Shown here one piece after another: positions 20,159 through 29,702 of a stretch of 64,000 bases of DNA (position 1 is the first letter of the stretch; every line of letters begins with the position of its first letter). Location of the stretch: contig JAKSDA010000085.1 of the NCBI GenBank assembly GCA_022360315.1, forward strand, positions 1 to 64,000, written 5' to 3'. A model generated the notes under the pieces. That model had not been told where the DNA came from, ran no database searches, and worked only from the letters and a program-made list of their open reading frames with translations. The stretch comes from Pseudomonadota bacterium (GTDB taxonomy: Bacteria; Myxococcota_A; Polyangia; Haliangiales; Haliangiaceae). The position numbers and the translations under genes are program-made.

Positions 20159-21234
20159 GCGCCGAACACAAACCCCATACCAGGGCCAAACGCGCCACCG
20201 CCGCGGTTCATCCCCGTCCCATCCAGCTGGAGGACTACCGGGCTGGCTCGCGGACCGACCTGAGAATTCCACTCTCTCTGGACTCTCTTGCCAACCCTGT
20301 GACCGTGCCCTTCGTGGTCGTGCGGGGCCGTCACCCCGGCCCGGTCGTGGGTCTTACAGCTGCGATCCACGGCGACGAACTCAATGGCATCAAGATCATC
20401 CACCACGTACTCGATCGCGCCGATCCCGACAATATGCACGGATCCCTCTTGTGTGCCCCGGTTGCCAATGTTCCGGCATTTCAAGCCGGACAGCGCCGTT
20501 TCCCCGACGATGAGCGGGACTTGAACCGGGTTTTTCCCGGCAAGGCAGACGGCACGCCATCCCAGCAATACGCCAAGGCCTTTATCACCACGTTTCTGAC
20601 TTCTTGCGATTATCTGCTCGACCTCCATACAGCGAGCGAAGGGCGGATCAATTCATTTTATGTGCGCGCCGATCTTCATTCGGAGCAGACGCGAACCCTG
20701 GCCTTGCTCATGGACCCGCAGATCATCCTGCACGCCAGCGGCGGAGATGGAACCCTGCGCAACGCCGCTCGTCTGCGCGGAATTCCGGCGATCACGGTCG
20801 AGGCAGGCAATCCCAATGTCTTTCACGGCCGGATTGTGTTGGAGGGAGAGCAGGGCGTATTCAATATTCTCATCCACCTCGGCATGATACGGGGTGAGAC
20901 CACCCGCACCGATGGTCCGGCCCCGGTGATCTGCAAGTCATCCAAGTGGCTGCGCCTTCGATCTGGCGGTTTCCTGCAGACCAAATTCAAGCTGTGCGAG
21001 ACTCTCCGGCGCCGCCAGGTAATCGCCGAGATCAACGATCCATTCGGCTACCAGGTCGAGACGTACAAAGCGCCCTACGAGGGAATCGTGATCGGCATGT
21101 CGCACCGTCCGGTAGCGGTGCCCGGAACCCGCTATTGTCATCTTGGTGTCATTGGCGAGCCGCCGCCTCCCAAACAAGCCCAAAAACCGAACCAGCCCGA
21201 TCAGCCCGACGCGCCATCGCCAGCTCGACCTTAA
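20155..21234 (+). CDS. succinylglutamate desuccinylase/aspartoacylase-family zinc hydrolase
   Basis: 359-aa M14-like zinc-dependent deacylase. Zinc ligands are readable in LTAAIHGDELNGIK (His and Glu) and LDLHTASEG (His). RDLNRVFPG supplies the substrate Arg and VEAGNPNVF the catalytic region. The C-terminal beta domain contains YKAPYEGIVIGMSH. It overlaps the ATP-grasp gene by four bases. True AstE sits in the arginine AST operon, which is absent here, so a dedicated partner of the ligase is more likely. It ends in a Pro/Gln-rich tail (about residues 335-359). Confidence 0.9.
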   Translation: MSAEHKPHTRAKRATAAVHPRPIQLEDYRAGSRTDLRIPLSLDSLANPVTVPFVVVRGRHPGPVVGLTAAIHGDELNGIKIIHHVLDRADPDNMHGSLLCAPVANVPAFQAGQRRFPDDERDLNRVFPGKADGTPSQQYAKAFITTFLTSCDYLLDLHTASEGRINSFYVRADLHSEQTRTLALLMDPQIILHASGGDGTLRNAARLRGIPAITVEAGNPNVFHGRIVLEGEQGVFNILIHLGMIRGETTRTDGPAPVICKSSKWLRLRSGGFLQTKFKLCETLRRRQVIAEINDPFGYQVETYKAPYEGIVIGMSHRPVAVPGTRYCHLGVIGEPPPPKQAQKPNQPDQPDAPSPARP

Positions 21235-21532
21235 CCTGCCGCTCCCCACCCACGCAATGTGCTCTGCTGGGGCGCAGTTGCTTCATCGCGAAGCACAGCC
21301 CCGACCGGCGACGGCCTGGGCGTGTTGTGATTTCGAGCCAAAGGCAACCCCCGCCAACTCACCGTGAGCCCGGCCGCTTCCGGCTGCGCATCCCCCGGAA
21401 ATTCTCGTTAAATATCAGAATATTGCGTACTTTCGACAGGAAGACTGGCCGGCCCGATGCAGGGTGGTGCCGCGGCCGTGCACTGGCCGGGCAAGAATTG
21501 CCCGCGTGCGCGAGCCATGGCACCGTGAGCCG

Positions 21533-22558
21533 ATGGCGAGTCCCCGAGCAGCAGACGATGCCTCAATCCGGTGGCACGACGGCGTCCACATCCGGGGGAC
21601 CCCGATCTGGTGCGATGCGCTCCGCGCCCGCGATGTGTGCTTTGTGTCGAGTGCGCATACAGTGCCCAATTCAAAACACGGCCAGCTCCTGGCCACGGCA
21701 GAGACACTGGCTCTACTCGGAGAGGCGCCGGGAAACACCCGACTGGCCGTGCCGTACGGGCGGCCGTTCAGTCTGGGAAAAGTGCGGCTCGAGCTCGTGC
21801 GATCGGGCCACGGCCTGGGCAGCGCAGGACTGCTCGCCGACGTCGACGGCCGTCGCGTACTATACGCAGGTGCGATCAACCTACGCGGCGGAGGACTCGG
21901 CGGTGTGGCCGACATTCGACTGTGCGATACGCTGGTCCTGGCCGCGTGTTACGGCGTTCCTCTGTATCGCATTCCGCCTGTAGATCAGATAGTTGCCCGG
22001 GTGGCCGACTTTGCTCTTGAGGTCACCAAGTCAGGGGGTACAGCCGTCCTCCTGGTGACCTCGCCGAGCAAAGCTGTCGACGTGGTCAGCCGGCTGGCAG
22101 ATCTCATCTCTTCGGGCAATCGCCCTGCACTGTCGTTTTTCGGCCATCGACGCATCTACGACGCCGCGGTACGGCTGCGCCGCAGCTTGCCCATGTTGCC
22201 GCGCATTCGCCGGTACATCGGCCGGCCGCTGGCCGGCCACGTGCTTCTATGGCCGGTGAATCGACGCGACGCCATGCCGGACAATCTGTCCACAGCGAGC
22301 CAGCTCGCCCTTATCTCTGGCCTGGCCATGGATCGCGACGCAGTGGCTCGACTCGATGTGGCGGCGGCGTTTGCCTGGAGCAACCAGGCCGGCTACGATG
22401 AATTGATATCGTATATCGATCAATGCGGCGCTCGGCAGGTATTCCTGACCCATTGTCAAGCCGATACCTTGGCCACCGCAGTGGCCAGCGCTGATCGGAA
22501 CGCATACATCCTCGGCCCTCCCATGCAGATGAATCTTTTTGACAATTGGCCCAGATGA
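21533..22558 (+). CDS. metallo-beta-lactamase/beta-CASP-like protein with lost metal motif
   Basis: 341-aa protein resembling the ligase-associated or mRNA-3'-end-processing exonuclease group: LGSAGLLADVDGRRVLYAGAI, LCDTLVLAACYG, FAWSNQAGYDELISYIDQCG and RQVFLTHCQA near the C-terminus. Where active enzymes have HxHxDH, this protein reads SSAHTVPNSKHGQLLAT, so the zinc centre appears lost or rebuilt. It may be a structural paralogue. The frame is open to GTG 21464; ATG 21533 is closer to the first conserved residues. It follows the ATP-grasp/deacylase pair after 298 bp of gene-free DNA, so membership in that unit is uncertain. Confidence 0.65.
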   Translation: MASPRAADDASIRWHDGVHIRGTPIWCDALRARDVCFVSSAHTVPNSKHGQLLATAETLALLGEAPGNTRLAVPYGRPFSLGKVRLELVRSGHGLGSAGLLADVDGRRVLYAGAINLRGGGLGGVADIRLCDTLVLAACYGVPLYRIPPVDQIVARVADFALEVTKSGGTAVLLVTSPSKAVDVVSRLADLISSGNRPALSFFGHRRIYDAAVRLRRSLPMLPRIRRYIGRPLAGHVLLWPVNRRDAMPDNLSTASQLALISGLAMDRDAVARLDVAAAFAWSNQAGYDELISYIDQCGARQVFLTHCQADTLATAVASADRNAYILGPPMQMNLFDNWPR

Positions 22559-22626
22559 ACCCCGGATGAACCGGTCGCGAGGTCGTGGCTGCCGGATGGA
22601 GGTGAGATGTCGATACACCGCTGGCG

Positions 22627-22665
22627 AGCTGATGGCGATTTAAAATGGTGAAACCGCCATCAGCT
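22627..22665. repeat. perfect 11-bp inverted repeat (hairpin)
   Basis: AGCTGATGGCG and its complement CGCCATCAGCT are separated by 17 bases, in which TTT and AAA can extend the stem after one mismatch. It lies between the MBL-like gene and the serine hydrolase. There is no T-run after it, so it is not a classic terminator. It may be a processing hairpin or a protein-binding palindrome. Confidence 0.6.
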
Positions 22666-22808
22666 GGTAGACCTGAGCGCGTATGCCAGCCGCTCAAACG
22701 GCTACAGCGAGGAGGTTGCCTGGGCCCTTCGCCGTATTGAAGGGACTTGGCACCTACAACTCCTGGACCTCGGACTGAACTTCATGCCTTCATGGTATCT
22801 TTCCAGCC

Positions 22809-24134
22809 GTGTGCTCATTTTCGCAAATAGCGTATAATCGTACTGTCTCAATACAGCCTTACCGGACACCGCGCCATAGGGGTTTTGCCGGATGGAAGGC
22901 GCTGAGTCCACAGCCAGCCTTCGCCGCGGCGTTGACCCTGCTCGTTTGGTGCCTCGGGTGCTCCCGGGCTGAACCTGATGCGCGCAAGGTCAAGGCCGAT
23001 CCGGACGAGTGGCCAATGCGGCGACTCGATTCGCATCCGATCAGCGAGCTCGTCGCAGCGATGCGCAAAGGGCAGCGCTATCCCGGCATCGATTCAATGC
23101 TGGTCGTTCGCGATGGCCAGCTCATCATAGAAGAATACTTCGGCACCTGGACAGCTAACAAACTACACGACTCGCGCTCGAGCTTCAAATCGGTAACCAG
23201 CCTGCTGCTCGGCATCGCCATCGACCGCGGCTTGCTCGCCCTTGACAGCCCTGTCGCGGATCACCTACCGGCGCCGCTCGTCGCCGATCTACCCACCGAC
23301 TCGCCCAAACGCCGCATCACCGTACACCACCTCGTGACCATGACCGCGGGATTCGACTGCGAAGAGTTCTACGACCGCGGCCCCGACTGCGAGTCGGAGA
23401 TGTGGAATACCGACGACTGGGTGGCGTTTTCCTGGAGCCGCCCACTGGCCCATGCCCCGGGCCAGGTGTGGTCCTACACTTCGGGAGAGCCGGTCCTTGT
23501 CGGTGCTGTGATCGCCCACGCCGCTGGCGAGTCCGTGTTCGAGTTCGCGCGCGAGCATTTGTTCCAGCCGCTCGGTATCGTTCACTATCGATGGACCAGA
23601 GATCGCAAGGGCAATGCAATGACCGGTGGGAGCTTCTTCATGCGCCCGCGCGATTGGGCCAAGATCGGCCAACTGGTGCTGGATCGCGGCACATGGCGCG
23701 GGCGACAGATCGTGTCCTCGTCGTGGATCGATCGGGCGACCCGGGCTACACACGAACTCGCCTACGGTATGAACTTCGCCCGTATTGGCGGGCGTATTGC
23801 ATCCAGCTCGCACGCGAAAAAATTCGCCTCGCGCAACGTATGGCCCGGCCAAACGCCGACGCGATACGGCTTCTACTGGTATCGCGAAAAGCTGCGATTT
23901 GGCACCGCGTGGAAACACGCGACCGAGGTTGTCTTCGCATCGGGCAACGGTGGCCAGTACATCATGGTGTTTCCGGCTGAGCGCATCATCGCCGTATTCA
24001 CCGGGAGTCACTACAACAACTGGCGCGGCAAATGGCCGTTCGATATCATGATCCACCACATCTTGCCGGCCCTCGACAGTACGGCGCCCGACCGGGCACC
24101 CGACCACCCCGAGGCAGTCCAGCAGCGGCAATGA
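22809..24134 (+). CDS. serine hydrolase, beta-lactamase (class C)-like family, exported
   Basis: 441-aa protein of the beta-lactamase/transpeptidase-like family (EstB/AmpC fold). The nucleophile motif SxxK is SSFKS in HDSRSSFKSVTSLLLGIAI. The second motif reads YTSGE in place of YxN. A long hydrophobic segment (FAAALTLLVWCLGC, about residues 37-51) can serve as a signal peptide, with Cys51 as a possible lipidation site though the lipobox is weak. Conserved blocks RITVHHLVTMTAGFDCEE and ARPLGIVHYRW-type are present. Likely an esterase or D-alanyl peptidase-like enzyme in the periplasm. The start is the GTG at 22809, the only good choice in frame. Confidence 0.87.
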   Translation: MCSFSQIAYNRTVSIQPYRTPRHRGFAGWKALSPQPAFAAALTLLVWCLGCSRAEPDARKVKADPDEWPMRRLDSHPISELVAAMRKGQRYPGIDSMLVVRDGQLIIEEYFGTWTANKLHDSRSSFKSVTSLLLGIAIDRGLLALDSPVADHLPAPLVADLPTDSPKRRITVHHLVTMTAGFDCEEFYDRGPDCESEMWNTDDWVAFSWSRPLAHAPGQVWSYTSGEPVLVGAVIAHAAGESVFEFAREHLFQPLGIVHYRWTRDRKGNAMTGGSFFMRPRDWAKIGQLVLDRGTWRGRQIVSSSWIDRATRATHELAYGMNFARIGGRIASSSHAKKFASRNVWPGQTPTRYGFYWYREKLRFGTAWKHATEVVFASGNGGQYIMVFPAERIIAVFTGSHYNNWRGKWPFDIMIHHILPALDSTAPDRAPDHPEAVQQRQ

Positions 24135-24230
24135 TCCCGGCCTGCACCCATGGCAGGTGGCGGGCCGCCGTGCTGCGCACCTGCCCGGACAGTGCCCACA
24201 GAGCAATTCGATTGTCCTGATCCCGATGGG

Positions 24231-24247
24231 TTAACGCCTGCCGTTAA
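24231..24247. promoter_or_regulatory. 17-bp palindrome upstream of the desaturase
   Basis: TTAACG-CCTGC-CGTTAA is a perfect 6-5-6 inverted repeat 75 bases before the desaturase ATG. The position and AT-rich ends suggest a repressor site for that gene. No regulator gene is adjacent. Confidence 0.45.
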
Positions 24248-24322
24248 TGGTATCGCCCTTGCTTCAAACAAACTCTGTCAAGGGCAACGTTTTGGTGACG
24301 ATCCACAGAGAAGTCAGTACCC

Positions 24323-25315
24323 ATGTCGAAATCCGATGCGAAGCAAAAGGTATCAGGTAACACCATCGAGAGCGCGTTTGCGGCGGCCGGTATAGAACCG
24401 TGCGAGATCCGCGAGCTGACCCGTCTGGATCCCCGCATCACCGCAGGGTATATCCTCCTGCAATGGGCCTTGATCGTGGCTGCGGCACTGCTTTGCTGGC
24501 ATTTCTGGCATCCGCTCTTGTACCTGGTCACGGTCGTCTTCATCGGCGCGCGGCAACACGATCTCGCCACCATGTTCCATGAAGCCGCCCATTACCGCTT
24601 TGCCCGCAACCGGCGACTCAACGACTGGCTCGGCGAGGCCATGTCCTGGCCGTTTGTCATTCTGAGCATGAGAACCTATCGGCAACACCACGGAGCACAT
24701 CACCGATATCTCAACACTGACCGCGATCCGGACTGGATCTACAAACAGGACGACAGCGAGTGGCGATTTCCCATGAGCAGGACCAAACTCGGTCTCGTCC
24801 TTCTCGGCGATATGCTGGGCATCGGTCTGGTGAAGACGTTTATCCGGACTCTCCACCTGACCAGGCCGCAAACCGCCCGGGTTCTACCCGACGCCACTGC
24901 ATTGCGAATCGCGCGGGTGGTGTTTCTCGCCATCGCCCTGTCACTGATCATAGTTTTTGATCTCGGCGCAGCAGTGGCGCTGTTCTGGCTCGTGCCATTC
25001 GTTACCTGGCTGCAAGTCTGTCTCCGCCTGCGCAGCATCGCCGAGCATTTTGCATTCGATACATCACACGACCGGCCCCACTCGCGCTCGGTGATGCTCA
25101 CCTGGCTCGACCGAGCCCTGGTGCTGTCAAACGACACCAGCCTGCACGGCGAGCATCACCTCTATCCCAGTGTTCCATTTTATCGGCTGCGCGATCTACA
25201 CGAATTGCTCGTGCGATCGCCCGACTACCGCCACGGTATCGAGCTGACCCGCGGCTACTGGTCGGTCGTCAAAGCAGCGTTGGGCCGCTCGGCCAGCATC
25301 GGCGTCCCGTCGTGA
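24323..25315 (+). CDS. membrane fatty acid desaturase-family protein
   Basis: 330-aa integral membrane di-iron enzyme. The three histidine boxes are visible: MFHEAAHYRF, RQHHGAHHRYL and LHGEHHLYPSVPFYRL. Hydrophobic spans lie at about 45-80, 165-185 and 205-230. Relatives introduce double bonds or hydroxyls into acyl chains, or act on carotenoids or sphingolipids. The exact substrate is not visible. The ATG at 24323 is 189 bp after the serine hydrolase stop, with a perfect palindrome in the gap, so it probably has its own promoter. It is convergent with the Gly-rich lipoprotein gene. Confidence 0.92.
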   Translation: MSKSDAKQKVSGNTIESAFAAAGIEPCEIRELTRLDPRITAGYILLQWALIVAAALLCWHFWHPLLYLVTVVFIGARQHDLATMFHEAAHYRFARNRRLNDWLGEAMSWPFVILSMRTYRQHHGAHHRYLNTDRDPDWIYKQDDSEWRFPMSRTKLGLVLLGDMLGIGLVKTFIRTLHLTRPQTARVLPDATALRIARVVFLAIALSLIIVFDLGAAVALFWLVPFVTWLQVCLRLRSIAEHFAFDTSHDRPHSRSVMLTWLDRALVLSNDTSLHGEHHLYPSVPFYRLRDLHELLVRSPDYRHGIELTRGYWSVVKAALGRSASIGVPS

Positions 25316-25337
25316 GGCGTTCTGGTCCGGATCCGAT

Positions 25338-26618
25338 TCAATCGTCGTCGACCAACGTGCCCTCGGTAACACCGTCTTTTGGTGACGCGATCCCGTCGAC
25401 CTTGATACCGTCATCAACACTGCGCAGGTGAATACGGCCGCCGGAACCACCACCGCCGCCGGCGTATTTGGTGCCGGCATTGGCGATGTCTGCATCCACG
25501 CCAGGCAGGCCTTCCTCGTCACCTCCGGCTCCGCCGAGCCCGCCCGCAGCTCCGTCGCCGACTCTCTTGCCGGCCGGAGCAGCTACGGCACTGAGCGATC
25601 CGGTCTGACCCGAAGCGCCGGGATCGTTGCCGTTTGCGCCACCGCCACCGCCACCGCCATTGGCCGCGAGTATGCCGAAAACCGCAATTTCCATCGCTTC
25701 GAGCAGAATCGCGCCACCCGCACCAGCGCCTCCGCCGCCACTCTCGCGCACCCCACCCTGACCACCACCGCCACCACAATTGATTCCACCCGTCGCACCA
25801 ATGCGAATGCTGCCGAGAGCAGAAATCTGCACGACACCACCACCACCGCCGCCGAGACCGCTTTCGTCGGGGTTGTCATCACTACTGCCCAGTCCGCCGC
25901 CCGAGCCGCCCATGAGCGGAACCAGGAACTCTGAGAGCACTGGCTGGCCGGCCGCGCCACCGAGGATCAGTTCACCGCGATCACCGCCCTTGCCGCCCAG
26001 CGCAACGTGGCCTGCGCCACCTCCGCCCGCGCCATCGGTGCCCGGCTGGCCGCCACCCAGACCGCCTCCATTCGGAGTGGTCGGATCGCCTCCGGCAAAT
26101 CCGCCCGGACCGGCCTGATTCGGTGTATCGAGCCCGCCGACCGCGCTGACCACACCGTCGACTTTGACATCGCCCGCGATCGCAAACACCAGCCCGGCAG
26201 AGCCTTTGACAGTCACTCTTGCCCCGGCCTCGATGACCAGCTCGCTGGCGCTGAAGATGCCCAGCAGCGGAGCCAGGTTAATACCACCGCTGCCCTGCAC
26301 TTGCGACGCGAAGACCACCCCGGGAGGACGAAGATCCTCGCTGTCGGCCAACCGAGTGATCGTACCCTGATCCGTGTCGATCTCCACCGCACCGTCGGAT
26401 GCTCGCAATTGCAGAGGAGCAGTTCCACTCGACATCGCCGATGCGGCAATGTTCGAAGGAGTGTAAGGAAGCGCAATACCGACAGCGGAAGAGTCGGCCT
26501 GGGCCACGCTAGCATCGGGCAGCGGACCGGTGTCGTTGGCCACGTCACCGATCTTCGCATTGCAGGAAAACGCCCACAACACGGTCAGGATGCAGGGAAG
26601 AATACGGGAATCGGCCAT
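25338..26618 (-). CDS. glycine-rich lipoprotein
   Basis: 426-aa secreted protein. The signal (MADSRILPCILTVLWAFSC) ends in a lipobox, which supports ATG 26618 over frames starting at 26663 or 26783. After a 100-residue segment with LRASDGAVEIDTDQGTI, the protein alternates beta-strand pieces (INLAPLLGIFSASELVIEAGARVTV, ISALGSIRIGATGGI) with glycine blocks such as GGGLGGGQPGTDGAGGGGAG. The pattern resembles right-handed beta-helix or poly-Gly surface proteins that are common in predatory deltaproteobacteria. No enzymatic motif. Probably a cell-surface structural or adhesive protein. Confidence 0.8.
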   Translation of the reverse strand: MADSRILPCILTVLWAFSCNAKIGDVANDTGPLPDASVAQADSSAVGIALPYTPSNIAASAMSSGTAPLQLRASDGAVEIDTDQGTITRLADSEDLRPPGVVFASQVQGSGGINLAPLLGIFSASELVIEAGARVTVKGSAGLVFAIAGDVKVDGVVSAVGGLDTPNQAGPGGFAGGDPTTPNGGGLGGGQPGTDGAGGGGAGHVALGGKGGDRGELILGGAAGQPVLSEFLVPLMGGSGGGLGSSDDNPDESGLGGGGGGVVQISALGSIRIGATGGINCGGGGGQGGVRESGGGGAGAGGAILLEAMEIAVFGILAANGGGGGGGANGNDPGASGQTGSLSAVAAPAGKRVGDGAAGGLGGAGGDEEGLPGVDADIANAGTKYAGGGGGSGGRIHLRSVDDGIKVDGIASPKDGVTEGTLVDDD

Positions 26619-26846
26619 TTGCCAAACTGCTCTTAGCAGTTTTCGTGCTAGCCAGTAACGCATTGATTTTTCACAGCGTCTCATCGACCATGCTGGGGAG
26701 TCTGGTCTCTTTGTGGGGACTCTTGTGTCTCCGGCCATACTGCTCGTACGACCGCCGGGGGCACCGATTGTCGAGAGCGGCATTGCCTTGCCGGGGAATC
26801 CGTGGTGAGCGCTTGACCCGGGTTTGCCGAAACGCTACGCAGGCTC

Positions 26847-27797
26847 ATGTCCCGCATTGTCGATTCGGTGCTCGATCTGGTGGGCAATACTCCGATGATT
26901 CGATTGAACCGGCTGGTCCCGCAAGGGGCGGCCGAGATCCTGGTCAAGCTCGAATCATTCAACCCGGCCGGCAGTGTCAAAGACCGAGTCAGCTTGTCGA
27001 TGATCGAGGCGGCGGAGCGAGACGGTACCCTGCAGCCGGGCGATACCATTGTCGAGCCGACCAGCGGCAACACCGGCATCGGGCTGGCATTCGTGGCTGC
27101 GGTCAAGGGCTACCGGTTGATCATCGCGATGCCCGACGACGCGTCGCCCGAGCGGCGGGCGCTCCTCGAACACTACGGAGCCCGGGTCGTGTTGACCCCG
27201 GCGCGCAAGCTCATGCAGGGGGCCATCGACAAAGCGCGCGAGATCGTGGCCAAAAACCCGCGTTGTTTTATGCCCCAGCAGTTCAACAATCCGGCCAACC
27301 CGGCAGCCCATCGCGCCAATACCGCCGTCGAGATACTCGCAGCCACAGATAGAAAGATCGATGTGTTTGTCGCTGGCGTGGGCACTGGTGGGACCATTAC
27401 CGGGGTCGGAGAAGTGCTCAAGCGCGAGCTGCCCGAGGTCCGGGTGATCGCCGTGGAGCCGAGCAAATCAGCGGCGCTTTCCGGCGGCAAGGTGACGCCG
27501 CACAGCATCCAGGGCATCGGAGCGGGTTTTATCCCCCCGGTGCTGAACCTCGAAGTGATCGACGAAATACTCAGCTGCGATGACGAGGTCGCGTATCGAA
27601 TGGCCGGCGAGCTCGCTCGCGCCGAGGGGATTTCGGCGGGAATTTCCGGCGGAGCTGCGGTGTGGGGTGCACTGAAGATCGCTGCCGACCTGCACAGCGA
27701 GCAACGCGTGGTCACGGTCATCCCGGATGCCTGGGAACGCTATATCAGTATCGATCCTCCAGCTACGTCACTCAGTGGGGTCGATTTCATCATCTGA
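26847..27797 (+). CDS. cysK: cysteine synthase A (O-acetylserine sulfhydrylase)
   Basis: 316-aa PLP enzyme making cysteine from O-acetylserine and sulfide. The PLP lysine is in LESFNPAGSVKDR. PTSGNTGIGLAFVAA is the substrate Asn loop, GTGGTITGVGEVLK the phosphate-binding loop, and GISGGAAVWGA the C-terminal PLP contact. The length and full domain set are normal. The gene is followed after 9 bp by a YeiH-family transporter, a logical partner for sulfur assimilation. The start MSRIVDSVLDLVGNTP aligns with family N-termini. Confidence 0.97.
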   Translation: MSRIVDSVLDLVGNTPMIRLNRLVPQGAAEILVKLESFNPAGSVKDRVSLSMIEAAERDGTLQPGDTIVEPTSGNTGIGLAFVAAVKGYRLIIAMPDDASPERRALLEHYGARVVLTPARKLMQGAIDKAREIVAKNPRCFMPQQFNNPANPAAHRANTAVEILAATDRKIDVFVAGVGTGGTITGVGEVLKRELPEVRVIAVEPSKSAALSGGKVTPHSIQGIGAGFIPPVLNLEVIDEILSCDDEVAYRMAGELARAEGISAGISGGAAVWGALKIAADLHSEQRVVTVIPDAWERYISIDPPATSLSGVDFII

Positions 27798-27806
27798 GGC
27801 TACCCA

Positions 27807-28892
27807 TTGTCCAATACCCGCACTACCGTTGTACCGGGGCTCGTGCTTTGCACTGCCCTGGCGTTGCTCACGTATGTCATCCACACCCTGCCGTTCCCGC
27901 CGTTCACGCTCGATAGCGGGCGGCATCCGGTGGACGCGATCCTGCTCGCCATCGTGCTCGGCATGGTTGTTCGCAACACCCTGCCGATTCCCGAGTGGTT
28001 AAAGCCGGGCATCAAATACTCGGTCAAAAAAGTGCTGCCCCTGGCCATTGTATTGATGGGGGCCAAACTCAATTTCTTCGACGTACTGCGGGTATCGGGA
28101 CAGGCCCTGGTGATCAGCATATTGTGCGTGGTCACCGCTCTGGCCCTGACCATGTGGCTGTGTCGTCGCACCGGGGTCGGGCAAAAACTCGGCATTCTGA
28201 TCGGAGTGGGAACCGCCATCTGTGGTGGCACGGCCATCGCGGTGACCGCGCCAGTCATCGAGGCCGACGACCGGGATACCGCCTTTGCAGTCACCGCAAT
28301 TACCCTCTACGGCCTGGTCTCCATCGTGGTGTTTCCCCTCCTGGGTAGCGTATTTGACCTGTCGCAGTTCGAATTTGGAGTGTGGGCCGGAGTCGGTATC
28401 CACGCCACTCCTCAGGTCATGGCCGCTGGTTTTACCTATGGCATCGAGGCCGGCGAGGTCGCAGTCATTGTCAAACTCGTGCGGGTATTGCTCCTGGCCC
28501 CCCTAGTCGTCGGTCTCGGCCTGTGGTACGCGCGGCAGGTTCGCCAGCATCGCGCCCACGTCGCCCGCGAAACCAGCTGGACCACACTGTTTCCGCCATT
28601 CATCGTGGGCTTCTTGGTGGTCGCGCTGGCCAACACACTGCACCTTCTGCCCGACTTTACCCTCCACCTGACCGATAGCCTGCTGTGGTCCGCGCAGGAA
28701 CTGCCAGTGGCCATGAGCACCCTGTCCACCAAGGGGGCCGTCTTTCTCGTCACCATTGCCATGGCGGGGGTCGGCCTGGGCGTCAATCTCCGCGGACTGG
28801 TCCAGATCGGGCTCAAGGCCCTCTACGTCGGGGCCTTTTCCACCGTCGTTCTCGCCGTGTTTGGGCTCGGTCTGCTCTACGTCCTTCTGTGA
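27807..28892 (+). CDS. YeiH-family putative sulfate/anion exporter
   Basis: 361-aa polytopic membrane protein (about 10 hydrophobic spans) of the PF03601/YeiH family. Family-typical blocks are HPVDAILLAIVLGMVVRN, LPLAIVLMGAKLNFFDV, GVGTAICGGTAIAVTAPVI, GVGIHATPQVMAAGF and KGAVFLVTIAMAGVGLGV. TTG at 27807 is the only suitable start, 9 bp after cysK, so the two are cotranscribed. The sulfate-export role comes from family annotation. Pairing with cysK is supportive but not proof. Confidence 0.9.
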   Translation: MSNTRTTVVPGLVLCTALALLTYVIHTLPFPPFTLDSGRHPVDAILLAIVLGMVVRNTLPIPEWLKPGIKYSVKKVLPLAIVLMGAKLNFFDVLRVSGQALVISILCVVTALALTMWLCRRTGVGQKLGILIGVGTAICGGTAIAVTAPVIEADDRDTAFAVTAITLYGLVSIVVFPLLGSVFDLSQFEFGVWAGVGIHATPQVMAAGFTYGIEAGEVAVIVKLVRVLLLAPLVVGLGLWYARQVRQHRAHVARETSWTTLFPPFIVGFLVVALANTLHLLPDFTLHLTDSLLWSAQELPVAMSTLSTKGAVFLVTIAMAGVGLGVNLRGLVQIGLKALYVGAFSTVVLAVFGLGLLYVLL

Positions 28893-28907
28893 CCGCACCG
28901 CTTTCGA

Positions 28908-29645
28908 TCAAGCTCGCTCGATGCCGTAAAGCGCCCGAACCACCAATTCGGTGAGCGCAGTGACCGCGCGCTCCCGCGATACCGGACTCTCACCGCTGAT
29001 GCCGGCAATCGACAGAGCGCATTCGACAACAGCGGTGTGAATGACGTACGCGGTCGCCTCCGGGTCGGGAACATCTTCGCGCGGACAAACCGCAGCGACC
29101 AGTTCGGTGAGTCGCTGGCGCGCGGCGTTCTCGAACGCCACCTTGAGCGCGGCGACCTGATCGTCGCGCAGCGACATTTCTATGAACACTCGCTGCCGCT
29201 GCGGCGCGCGGGTGACCATGCCGAGCAAAATCTCGATCGACTCGGCGATGGTATCCCGCCGCGCCCGGCCGATAAAGCGATCCGGGGTGAGCCCGTCCAT
29301 CACCTCGTGATATGCCGTGGCCAGATCTCGCCGCGTGATCTCGAGATACATCTCCTTCTTGTCGGAAAAATACCGATAGAACGTGCCCACGCTAACCCCA
29401 GCCGCGGAGGCGATGTCCGGGGTCTGAGTCGCGTCAAAACCGCGCTCCATGAAAAGCTCCGAGGCGGCCTCGACCAGGGCTTCAAATGTCTTGCGCGCCC
29501 GCTCCTGGCTAAATTGGCGCTCCGGCCGATCGAATAGCCCGCCGCCCGGCCGCTCCGCTCCGTCAGAATTCCGCTTCGCATTGCTCGCCGGAACCTCCGG
29601 CCGATCGAAAGACTGCATCTCGTCTGGACTACTCACTGCTTTCAC
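28908..29645 (-). CDS. TetR/AcrR-family transcriptional regulator
   Basis: 245-aa repressor. The helix-turn-helix lies at about residues 50-100: [48 protein letters not shown]. The first 45 residues are a polar, unconserved extension. If the ATG at 29618 is used instead of the GTG at 29645, nine residues are lost from it. The gene is divergent from the ferritin-like protein gene, with a long AT-rich inverted repeat between them (29703-29732), so it probably represses that gene. FadR/AcrR-type ligand domain, effector unknown. Confidence 0.92.
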   Translation of the reverse strand: MKAVSSPDEMQSFDRPEVPASNAKRNSDGAERPGGGLFDRPERQFSQERARKTFEALVEAASELFMERGFDATQTPDIASAAGVSVGTFYRYFSDKKEMYLEITRRDLATAYHEVMDGLTPDRFIGRARRDTIAESIEILLGMVTRAPQRQRVFIEMSLRDDQVAALKVAFENAARQRLTELVAAVCPREDVPDPEATAYVIHTAVVECALSIAGISGESPVSRERAVTALTELVVRALYGIERA

Positions 29646-29702
29646 TGACTGCTTTCCACCAGGCTACCTGTAGATTGCACTTGACCTGACTGCCGATCGT
29701 AG

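Noticed and set aside
25428..25934. Forward-strand 168-codon frame opposite the Gly-rich gene
   Set aside because: Ala/Thr-rich product of the antisense of Gly codons; no start signal and no similarity recognised.
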